From assembly GCA_021851465.1 (NCBI GenBank), contig JAJZDL010000185.1, positions 1 through 5,522 on the forward strand: a stretch of DNA of 5,522 nucleotides, read 5' to 3'. Source of the stretch: Acidobacteriota bacterium (lineage in GTDB: Bacteria; Acidobacteriota; Terriglobia; Terriglobales; Acidobacteriaceae). Made by a program: the position numbers and the translations under genes. A model generated the notes under the pieces. That model was not told the DNA's origin, ran no database searches, and saw only the letters and a list, made by a program, of their open reading frames with translations. Each line of letters begins with the position of its first letter. The stretch's first letter is position 1. This document shows, one piece after another, positions 1-4,983 of this stretch.

Positions 1-218
1 CGGTCCAGCAGTCCTCCCGATGGCAACTGCCCCGCCACATACGCCCAACTGAACCCCGACAGCAGCCATCCCAGCTTCACCGGATCGAGCGCCAGGTCCC
101 TCTCCATTGCCGTGCCCGCAATGGCCAGCGCCACCCGGTCGCCATAGCTGCAACAGCTCGCGACGAACAGCATCGCCACGATCAGATACCGGATGTGGGT
201 CGCTTTGCCCGCGGTCAT
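1..218 (-). CDS. gudP: MFS hexarate transporter, GudP-like (N-terminal 72 codons only)
   Basis: Only the N-terminus is in the window; the gene runs off the left edge. The translated start reads MTAGKATHIRYLIVAMLF, followed by SYGDRVALAIAGTAM (residues 24-38) and FSWAYVAGQLPSGGLLDR (56-73, the last codon incomplete). This pattern matches the first two membrane helices of the anion:cation symporter family of the major facilitator superfamily, closest from memory to D-glucarate/galactarate permease GudP (YGDR after TM1, FSWAYVxGQxPGGWLLDR in TM2). TM1 is roughly residues 10-26 and TM2 48-68. The role would be proton-coupled uptake of hexarates or related sugar acids across the inner membrane. 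The ATG at 218 is chosen because GGGAG lies 5 nt upstream. It starts 16 bp after the kdgD stop on the same strand, so the two form an operon, and kdgD supports a glucarate-type substrate. The exact substrate (glucarate, galactarate, galactonate, hexuronate) cannot be fixed from 72 residues. Confidence 0.85.
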   Translation of the reverse strand, partial: MTAGKATHIRYLIVAMLFVASCCSYGDRVALAIAGTAMERDLALDPVKLGWLLSGFSWAYVAGQLPSGGLLD

Positions 219-223
219 CGCCG

Positions 224-228
224 CTCCC
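224..228 (-). promoter_or_regulatory. Ribosome binding site of the gudP-like gene
   Basis: GGGAG on the minus strand ends 5 nt before the ATG at 218 and lies wholly in the 16-bp gap after the kdgD stop codon. It fixes the ATG rather than the in-frame GTG four codons upstream as the likely start. Confidence 0.6.
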
Positions 229-234
229 ACCCAC

Positions 235-1149
235 TCACGAGCGGCCTGCAATCAACTGCGTCAACGCATCCATCTCGCCCGCATCCAGGTCCATCAGCGG
301 CGTCCGCACCGGCCCCGCCGGCCGTCCCACCGCACGCATCCCCGCCTTCACAATGGACACGGCATGTCCCTTGCGCCGGTTGCGAATGTCGATATACGGC
401 AGCACAAATTCGCGCAGTTGCCTGTAAACCGCATCGTGGTCGCGCCGCCGCACCGCCGCGTAAAAGCTCTGCGCAAACTCCGGCAGAAAATTGAAGATCG
501 CCGACGAGTACGTCGTCACTCCTATCTCCAGATACGGCAGCGCAAAGGCCTCCGCCGTCGGCAGCCCGCCAATATACGTCAGCCGCTCGCCCAGCCGCGC
601 ACGAATGCGCGTCATCTGTTCGATCTCCCCATGCCCGTCCTTGAAGCCCACCAGGTTCGCGCAGCGCGCGCACAGCCGTTCCATCCACACATCGCTCAGA
701 ATGGCGTTGTCGCGGTTGTAGAAGATCACGCCCAGCTCCGTCGCCGCGCACACCGCCTCCACATGCGCCGCCAGCCCCGCCGCATCCGCCTGTACCAGGT
801 ACGGCGGAAACAGCAGCAGCCCGTCCGCCCCCGCGCGCTCCGCCGCCGCCGCAAACTGCCGCGCCATCGCCGTGCCGTAGCCGCACCCCGCGGCCACCGG
901 GACCCGTCCCTTCGTCTGCTCCACCGCGGCCGCAACCACCGCCGAATACTCCTCCAGCGTCAGCGAAAAAAACTCGCCCGTTCCCCCCGCCGCAAACACT
1001 CCCGCGGGCCCGTGCCCCAGCAGCCACTCGATGTGCGCGCGATACGCCCGCTCATCGAAGGCAAGCGCATCCGTAAAGTGCGTCACCGGAAACGAGAGCA
1101 GCCCCTCTCCGATCCTCCTGGCAAACTCCTCCGGCAACATCCGGCTCAT
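235..1149 (-). CDS. kdgD: 5-dehydro-4-deoxyglucarate dehydratase (EC 4.2.1.41)
   Basis: This 304-residue protein is a class I (Schiff-base) TIM-barrel enzyme of the DHDPS/N-acetylneuraminate lyase superfamily. The family member converts 5-keto-4-deoxy-D-glucarate to 2,5-dioxopentanoate (2-oxoglutarate semialdehyde) with loss of water and CO2, in cytoplasmic glucarate/galactarate degradation. Visible marks are GLLSFPVTHF (16-25), the substrate-carboxylate loop GGTGEFFSLT (55-64), the catalytic tyrosine in VIFYNR (Tyr144), the Schiff-base lysine in GFKDG (Lys170), YIGGLPTAEAFA (192-203), YSSAIFNFLPEFA (214-226) and a C-terminal RTPLMDL. The GGTGEFF and GFKDG contexts favour KdgD over DapA or NanA. 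Length is normal for the family (about 300). The ATG at 1149 is preceded by GGAAGGAG with 4 nt spacing; a second ATG at 1140 (MLPEEF) is the alternative. It is first gene of an operon with the transporter downstream. The gene is complete with no missing catalytic residue. Confidence 0.95.
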   Translation of the reverse strand: MSRMLPEEFARRIGEGLLSFPVTHFTDALAFDERAYRAHIEWLLGHGPAGVFAAGGTGEFFSLTLEEYSAVVAAAVEQTKGRVPVAAGCGYGTAMARQFAAAAERAGADGLLLFPPYLVQADAAGLAAHVEAVCAATELGVIFYNRDNAILSDVWMERLCARCANLVGFKDGHGEIEQMTRIRARLGERLTYIGGLPTAEAFALPYLEIGVTTYSSAIFNFLPEFAQSFYAAVRRRDHDAVYRQLREFVLPYIDIRNRRKGHAVSIVKAGMRAVGRPAGPVRTPLMDLDAGEMDALTQLIAGRS

Positions 1150-1153
1150 GGCG

Positions 1154-1161
1154 CTCCTTCC
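1154..1161 (-). promoter_or_regulatory. Ribosome binding site of kdgD
   Basis: GGAAGGAG on the minus strand lies 4 nt before the ATG at 1149 and 13 nt before the in-frame ATG at 1140. The first is somewhat close and the second somewhat far, but the first is the better start. Confidence 0.6.
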
Positions 1162-1168
1162 ATCGACT

Positions 1169-1193
1169 CGCGGTATGCGCTTCCGAAACCGCG
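1169..1193. repeat. Inverted repeat in kdgD leader (6-bp arms)
   Basis: CGCGGT (1169-1174) and ACCGCG (1188-1193) are perfect inverted arms around a 13-bp centre, 20 bp upstream of the kdgD start. The element could be a dimeric repressor operator or an mRNA stem just upstream of the Shine-Dalgarno sequence. In this GC-rich DNA a 6-bp match by chance is possible. Confidence 0.35.
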
Positions 1194-1202
1194 GCAGGCC
1201 CC

Positions 1203-1216
1203 GCCGCAATCGCGGC
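1203..1216. repeat. Small GC hairpin near predicted kdgD transcript 5' end
   Basis: GCCGC (1203-1207) and GCGGC (1212-1216) pair around an AATC loop (GATT on the minus strand). From the predicted kdgD promoter, transcription would start near 1223, placing this hairpin within the first 20 nt of the mRNA. It might protect the 5' end, but no function can be shown and the arms are short. Confidence 0.3.
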
Positions 1217-1229
1217 ATGTACTGCGCAA

Positions 1230-1259
1230 ACTATAAAGAACCCGGCGGACGACAGACAA
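1230..1259 (-). promoter_or_regulatory. Candidate promoter of the kdgD-gudP operon
   Basis: On the minus strand TTGTCT (1259-1254, 4 of 6 matches to TTGACA) is followed after 18 bp by TATAGT (1235-1230, 5 of 6 matches to TATAAT). The TATAGT hexamer is the same -10 seen before both membrane-protein paralogs in this window. The predicted start near 1223 gives a leader of about 74 nt. Confidence 0.5.
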
Positions 1260-1295
1260 GCAACCCGCGCTCCCCCGGCAAATCGCGCTCCCCCG
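1260..1295. repeat. Two tandem 18-bp direct repeats upstream of kdgD -35
   Basis: Read on the minus strand the units are CGGGGGAGCGCGATTTGC (1295-1278) and CGGGGGAGCGCGGGTTGC (1277-1260), 16 of 18 positions identical, with no gap. The second unit ends at the base next to the candidate -35 TTGTCT. Tandem direct repeats abutting a -35 are a common layout for activator sites, but a simple slippage duplication is also possible. The 272-bp gap between kdgD and trpF otherwise shows no gene. No convincing plus-strand promoter for trpF was found in it. Confidence 0.55.
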
Positions 1296-1421
1296 CGCAG
1301 CAAAATCTCCCGCCCGGTACTCGCCTCCGCTGCAAGCGTCCCTCAACATCCGCCCATCGCCTCCGCACGGATGGTACCTTCAAGATTGGGCGGTTGCATT
1401 TCGCCACAGGCGGTCGATGCA

Positions 1422-2141
1422 ATGTGGATCAAGATCTGCGGCACCACAAACCTCGAAGACGCACAACTCGGCGCCGCGCTCGGCGCGGACGCAATCGGCT
1501 TCGTCTTTGCCGCAAGCAAACGGCAGGTGACGCCGCGGCAGGTCGCCGCAATCGTTCCCCATCTTCCGCCCCACATCGAACGGGTAGGCGTCTTCGACAC
1601 CCAGAACGCAGAAGAGATCGCAGCCATTGCGCTGGCAGCCGGGCTGTCGGCAGTGCAACTCCACAGCGCTCCCGACGAGGGACTGGTCGTCCGCTTGGCG
1701 CAGAGGTTCGCAGGGACTCTGCGGATCGTCCCAACCCTGCACTGGCAGGTCGCGCCTCCGCCGCTCGACCCACAGCAGCATCAATCCACCAACCGTACGC
1801 AAGGGTCCGCCGCCACGCTGCTTGCCGCCCAGATCCAACGCATCGCCTCGCTCGGCGCAACCGATCGCATCCTCATCGACTCGAAGGTCGGCGCGGCCTC
1901 AGGCGGCACAGGCGTTCCCTTCGACTGGGCCGCCGCGCGCGCAGCCTTCGCCTCTGCGCCCGGCAGCGTCCATCTCGTCCTCGCCGGAGGCCTCACGCCG
2001 GAGAACGTCGCGCAGGCCATCGCCCAGCTTCATCCCTGGGGCGTCGACGTCTCCAGCGGCGTCGAGGCCGCGCCCGGACGCAAGGGCCCCGCGCTGGTCG
2101 AGCGCTTCATCGCAGCGGCGCGCGCCACCGACAAGCCCTGA
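1422..2141 (+). CDS. trpF: Phosphoribosylanthranilate isomerase (EC 5.3.1.24)
   Basis: TrpF catalyses the Amadori rearrangement of N-(5'-phosphoribosyl)anthranilate to CdRP, third step of tryptophan synthesis from chorismate, in the cytoplasm. The 239-residue protein has the whole motif set in order: MWIKICGTTN with catalytic Cys6, GADAIGFVFA (21-30), SKRQVTP (32-38), VGVF (55-58), VQLHS (78-82), catalytic Asp153 in RILIDSKVG, GGTG (161-164), phosphate-binding LAGGLTPENV (187-196) and GVDVSSGVE (207-215). Typical TrpF is about 200-210 residues; the excess is mainly a Pro/Gln-rich stretch at about 108-132 between the strand ending VPTLHW and the Asp153 strand. The ATG at 1422 is chosen because the conserved KICG follows at once; AGGCGG lies 8 nt upstream as a weak ribosome site. 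An in-frame ATG at 1371 would add 17 residues not expected in the family. No other trp gene is in the window. Confidence 0.95.
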   Translation: MWIKICGTTNLEDAQLGAALGADAIGFVFAASKRQVTPRQVAAIVPHLPPHIERVGVFDTQNAEEIAAIALAAGLSAVQLHSAPDEGLVVRLAQRFAGTLRIVPTLHWQVAPPPLDPQQHQSTNRTQGSAATLLAAQIQRIASLGATDRILIDSKVGAASGGTGVPFDWAAARAAFASAPGSVHLVLAGGLTPENVAQAIAQLHPWGVDVSSGVEAAPGRKGPALVERFIAAARATDKP

Positions 2142-2238
2142 TCCATCCGCCGCGGCGAGAACACTCAACCGCCCACTGCAAATCGACCAGCTATAAGAAC
2201 CTGTCCAGAAACAGTCCTTCTCGCCGAATATCTACCGA

Positions 2239-2328
2239 TTGTCATTCGGATCCTAAGCCTGTCGAAGGGGCAGAATCCCCGTATCCTTTGCGACTTGTCA
2301 TTCTGAGCGCAGCGAAGAATCCCCGCAT
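2239..2328. repeat. Two-unit interspersed repeat with shared ends and different cores
   Basis: Unit 1 starts TTGTCATTC at 2239 and ends GAATCCCCGTAT at 2284. Unit 2 starts TTGTCATTC at 2295 and ends GAATCCCCGCAT at 2328. The shared ends flank different cores: unit 1 carries GGATCCTAAGCCTGTCGAAGG and unit 2 TGAGCGCAGCGAA. Both are weakly palindromic (TTCG...CGAA in unit 1, ATTCT...AGAAT in unit 2). From memory, both core types occur as dispersed intergenic repeats in acidobacterial and some other environmental genomes. They resemble REP-like or small non-autonomous elements; their mobility and role are not visible here. Confidence 0.75.
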
Positions 2329-2410
2329 TTGCCTTCCTTCCCCCACCACAACCGTCCACCCCACATCCCGTCCTTGCCTGTCGCCTCGTTGAGCGCCAAC
2401 CCTGTAGTCT

Positions 2411-2440
2411 TTGGACAGCTTATAAAGCACCGGCCATATT
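2411..2440 (+). promoter_or_regulatory. Weak candidate promoter of pyrF
   Basis: TTGGAC (2411-2416) is followed after 18 bp by CATATT (2435-2440). The -35 resembles the TTGGGC seen before the membrane-protein paralogs. TATAAA at 2421-2426 is a better -10 but has no -35 at the right distance. The start would be near 2447, about 40 nt before the pyrF ATG. Confidence 0.3.
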
Positions 2441-2487
2441 GAAGCCATGCCCCGGCATCCATCCTCCATTTGCTCTAGACTGGGGCC

Positions 2488-3312
2488 ATGCAGAACCCAA
2501 TGCCGCCGACTCAGCCACCCAACCTACCGGCCCACCCAGTCGATGAAATTGCCCCGCAGCCGCCAGGCCCCTCAGACCCCTTGGATCGCCTGATCGTCGC
2601 GCTCGACCTTCCCTCCGTCGCGGCCGCCATCGAGATGGTGGATCGCCTGCAAGGCGCCTGCCGATGGTTCAAGGTCGGCATGGAGCTGTACTACGCGGCC
2701 GGCAACCGGATAATCGAGCAGTTGCGGGAGCGCCGGCTCAATCTCTTTCTGGATCTCAAGCTGCATGACATTCCCAATACGGTAGCCGGCGCGGTGCGCT
2801 CCGTCTCCGGCCTCGGCGCATCGCTGCTGACCGTCCATGCCTCCGGCGGCGAACGCATGATGCGCGCCGCCGCGGAAGCGGCCAACGTACCCGGCGCGCC
2901 CAGCCTGCTTGCGGTAACCGTGCTCACCAGCAGCGACGCCGCGGAGCTGCGCGCTGTCGGCGTGGCAGACGCGCCCGGCTCCGGCGACGCCGTACGCGCG
3001 CAGGTGCTCCGCCTGGCGCAACTGGCGCGCGCAGCAGGCATCGACGGGCTGGTCTGTTCCGCCGACGAGGTCGCCGCCCTGCGCCACCACATGGGCCCCC
3101 GCGCGCGGCTCGTCGTCCCCGGCATTCGCCCGGCGGGACCAGAGGCAGGCCCCGACGACCAGCGGCGCGTCGCCACTGCGGCGCAGGCCATCGCGCGCGG
3201 GGCCTCGATGCTGGTCGTCGGCCGCCCCATCACGCAGGCGCCCGACCCGGCACGCGCCGCCGCCGCGATTCTCACCGAGATCGACAGCGCACAGCGCGCG
3301 CAACCGCACTGA
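2488..3312 (+). CDS. pyrF: Orotidine 5'-phosphate decarboxylase, group I (EC 4.1.1.23)
   Basis: PyrF decarboxylates OMP to UMP, the last step of de novo pyrimidine synthesis, as a cytoplasmic TIM-barrel dimer. Family marks in this 274-residue product are RLIVALDLPS (34-43), WFKVGMELYY with Lys62 (60-69), the catalytic FLDLKLHDIPNTV containing the Asp89/Lys91/Asp94 array (87-99), TVHASGGERMM (115-125), TVLTS (144-148), VVPGIRPAG (209-217) and the phosphate-binding VGRPIT with Arg246 (244-249). All catalytic residues are present. The core begins near residue 30; before it lies a Pro-rich extension (11 prolines in the first 31 residues) not usual in the family. The ATG at 2488 has only GGGG 2 nt upstream; ATG at 2500 is an equally weak alternative, and no later ATG precedes the core. 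The 88-bp gap to the next gene and its own promoter there suggest pyrF is the end of its unit, though no clear terminator was seen. Confidence 0.95.
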   Translation: MQNPMPPTQPPNLPAHPVDEIAPQPPGPSDPLDRLIVALDLPSVAAAIEMVDRLQGACRWFKVGMELYYAAGNRIIEQLRERRLNLFLDLKLHDIPNTVAGAVRSVSGLGASLLTVHASGGERMMRAAAEAANVPGAPSLLAVTVLTSSDAAELRAVGVADAPGSGDAVRAQVLRLAQLARAAGIDGLVCSADEVAALRHHMGPRARLVVPGIRPAGPEAGPDDQRRVATAAQAIARGASMLVVGRPITQAPDPARAAAAILTEIDSAQRAQPH

Positions 3313-3367
3313 GGCCGCCCCGCACCCACCGCAAATGCAGGTCTCCGCAGCTTCCCCGTTCGTGGGA

Positions 3368-3395
3368 TTGGGCCGCTGTACTGAAGCGATATAGT
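3368..3395 (+). promoter_or_regulatory. Promoter of first membrane-protein paralog
   Basis: TTGGGC (3368-3373), a 16-bp spacer and TATAGT (3390-3395). The same two hexamers with the same spacer length recur before the second paralog, inside the matching blocks CGTGGGATTGGGCC and GCGATATAGT, while the spacer interiors differ. The conservation supports function. The GTG start lies 5 nt after the -10, so transcription should begin at or next to the start codon. Confidence 0.65.
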
Positions 3396-3400
3396 GGGGT

Positions 3401-4921
3401 GTGGCAAACCATCGAATCGCGCCAGCCTCCATGCCCGAAGCCGAGGCCCAGCCCCCCCTGCAAGGGCCAGCGCACACCGCGCCAACCTCCAACAACTACG
3501 CCGAGCAGTTTGTCCAGACGGCCCTGCTGGCCATCCTCTTCGCCGCTCCGGCGCTCATCTGCCTCCACGCCGCCTGCGTCAACGATGCAGACATCTGGTG
3601 GCACCTCCGCACCGGCGAGTGGATCCTCATGCATCGCGCCGTTCCCTGGGTCGATCCCTTCTCCGGCCCGCTCGTCGGCACGCCCTGGCTGGCCTATAGC
3701 TGGCTCTATGAGATCCTCGTCGCCCTCCTCTTTCACTCCTTCGGTCTCGCAGGCATCGTCGTCTACTCCTGCGCAATGGTGCTGGCCATCACCCTCGCCC
3801 TCTATCGCATGGTGCGCCGCCTGCAAAGCGACCTCTCCTTGGCCGTCCTGCTCACCTTCGTCGCCTGCTTCAGCATGGCGAACCTCTACACCCCGCGACC
3901 CTGGCTCTTCACCATCCTGCTCTTCATCCTGGAGCTCGACATCCTCATGCAGGTGCGCAGCACCGGCCACCACCGCGCCCTGCTCTGGCTGCCCCCGATC
4001 TTCTGCCTCTGGGCAAACCTGCATATCCAGTTGGTCTACGGCCTCTTCGTGCTCGGCCTGGCATGGGTCGAATCGCTCGCCGCCCGCTGCGGTCTACCAA
4101 CCGATTCGCGCGCGCGCCCCCTCTCGATGGGCCTCGCCCTCGCCGCCAGTGCGCTGGCAACGCTGGCCAACCCCTATGGCTGGCGCATCTACGCCGTCGC
4201 CTACGATCTTGGCACGCAGGCCGGCGCTCTGAAGGTCATCACAGAATTGCAGTCGATGCCCTTCCGCACACTGCCCAACTTCATCGTCCTCTTCTTCGCC
4301 CTGGCCAGCGCGGCCGCGATCGCCTGGCATCGACGCTTCCCCCCCTTCGAGACGGCGCTCCTCGCCTTCGCCGCCGTCGTGTCGTTCCGCTCCCAGCGCG
4401 ATGTCTGGGTCATGGCCGTCGTCGGCGCTCTGGTTCTTGCCTCCACGCTCCCCGGCAGAGAGCGGGCCGCGCTCCGCCTGCCCCGCTTCGCCACCGCCCT
4501 CGCCGCCGTTGCCGCCGCGCTGGCCCTGCTCCTCGGCTTCCCGGCAATGCACATCGACAATGCGCGCCTGCAGATCGATCTTGCGAAAAACCTGCCTGTA
4601 TATGCAGTGCAGTCAGTCCGCGAAAAGGGTTACGCAGGCCCGCTGTTCAACGACTACAACTGGGGAGGCTATCTGATGTGGGCGCAGCAAATGCCCGTCA
4701 GCATCGACGGGCGCGCGGCCTTCTATGGAGACCGGAGCATCGACCGCTCCATCGCCACCTGGAACGCACAACCAGACTGGGCCTCCGACGCGCAGTTGGC
4801 CGCCGCCGGACTCGTCATCGGACCAGTCAAGGCCCCGCTCACTCAGCTCCTGCGCCTGGACCCACGCTTCACGCTCGTCTACCAGGACAAGCTCGCCGCG
4901 GTCTTCATCGCCCGCAAGTAG
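3401..4921 (+). CDS. Polytopic membrane protein with WWHL and WGGYL motifs, GT-C-like, function unknown
   Basis: This 506-residue protein is a multi-spanning inner-membrane protein of a family common in Acidobacteriota and usually left hypothetical; I know no assigned function. A 37-residue hydrophilic N-tail precedes about ten or eleven hydrophobic segments judged by eye (roughly 38-58, 98-135, 145-185, 193-225, 241-257, 293-310, 317-350, 363-382). The first outer loop carries NDADIWWHLRTGEW (61-74) and VPWVDPFS (81-88), acidic/aromatic features like those of GT-C glycosyltransferases that use lipid-linked sugars. The C-terminal soluble part has FNDYNWGGYLMW (416-427) and VSIDGRAAFYGD (433-444), conserved in the family from memory. 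A role in cell-envelope glycan or lipid modification is inference. GTG at 3401 is preferred over ATG at 3431, which has no Shine-Dalgarno and no counterpart in the paralog. No Shine-Dalgarno precedes either. A tandem paralog follows 62 bp downstream. Confidence 0.85.
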   Translation: MANHRIAPASMPEAEAQPPLQGPAHTAPTSNNYAEQFVQTALLAILFAAPALICLHAACVNDADIWWHLRTGEWILMHRAVPWVDPFSGPLVGTPWLAYSWLYEILVALLFHSFGLAGIVVYSCAMVLAITLALYRMVRRLQSDLSLAVLLTFVACFSMANLYTPRPWLFTILLFILELDILMQVRSTGHHRALLWLPPIFCLWANLHIQLVYGLFVLGLAWVESLAARCGLPTDSRARPLSMGLALAASALATLANPYGWRIYAVAYDLGTQAGALKVITELQSMPFRTLPNFIVLFFALASAAAIAWHRRFPPFETALLAFAAVVSFRSQRDVWVMAVVGALVLASTLPGRERAALRLPRFATALAAVAAALALLLGFPAMHIDNARLQIDLAKNLPVYAVQSVREKGYAGPLFNDYNWGGYLMWAQQMPVSIDGRAAFYGDRSIDRSIATWNAQPDWASDAQLAAAGLVIGPVKAPLTQLLRLDPRFTLVYQDKLAAVFIARK

Positions 4922-4949
4922 GTCGCGCGCAAATGACCGTTCCGTGGGA

Positions 4950-4977
4950 TTGGGCCCTGCTGCGAAGGCGATATAGT
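4950..4977 (+). promoter_or_regulatory. Promoter of second membrane-protein paralog
   Basis: TTGGGC (4950-4955), a 16-bp spacer and TATAGT (4972-4977), the same as before the first paralog. It sits in the 62-bp gap between the two genes. The GTG start at 4984 lies 6 nt after the -10, at the expected transcription start. Confidence 0.65.
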
Positions 4978-4983
4978 TGAACT

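Larger units (their letters stand above)
2142..2487. other. 346-bp non-coding gap between trpF and pyrF
   Basis: No credible gene is seen here. It holds a two-unit interspersed repeat (2239-2328), a weak promoter candidate for pyrF (2411-2440) and small inverted repeats: CGCCGCGGCG just after the trpF stop (2148-2157) and ATGCC-CC-GGCAT (2447-2458). No hairpin with a T-tract that would make a standard intrinsic terminator for trpF was found. The distance and the repeats argue that trpF and pyrF are separate transcription units. Confidence 0.7.

Noticed and set aside
193..1236. Long plus-strand reading frame of 347 codons opposite kdgD
   Set aside because: Arg/His/Pro-rich low-complexity product antisense to a gene with a full motif set; a GC-rich mirror frame.
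1371..1421. Upstream ATG at 1371 as trpF start
   Set aside because: It would add 17 residues before the conserved MWIKICG start and has no ribosome binding site.
2148..2157. Palindrome CGCCGCGGCG after trpF as a terminator
   Set aside because: It has no loop and no following T-tract; likely a chance GC palindrome.
1231..2203. Similar strings CTATAAAGAACCC (1231) and CTATAAGAACCTG (2191)
   Set aside because: The match is short and gapped, and only the first lies in a plausible promoter (on the minus strand); no consistent placement.
2201..2214. CTGT-CCAGAA-ACAG hairpin
   Set aside because: Four-base arms only; expected by chance.
1031..2392. Plus-strand 453-codon frame spanning the kdgD start and trpF
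   Set aside because: Arg/Ser/Pro-rich product in another frame from trpF, crossing promoters and intergenic repeats; no domain recognisable.
2572..3495. Minus-strand frames opposite pyrF
   Set aside because: Antisense to a well-supported enzyme gene, no motifs, and Arg/Gly/Cys-rich composition.
3272..4024. Minus-strand acidic Gly/Glu-rich frame, with a near-copy at 4879-5400
   Set aside because: Its apparent conservation is only a by-product of the duplicated plus-strand membrane-protein gene; the product is a low-complexity mirror of hydrophobic codons.
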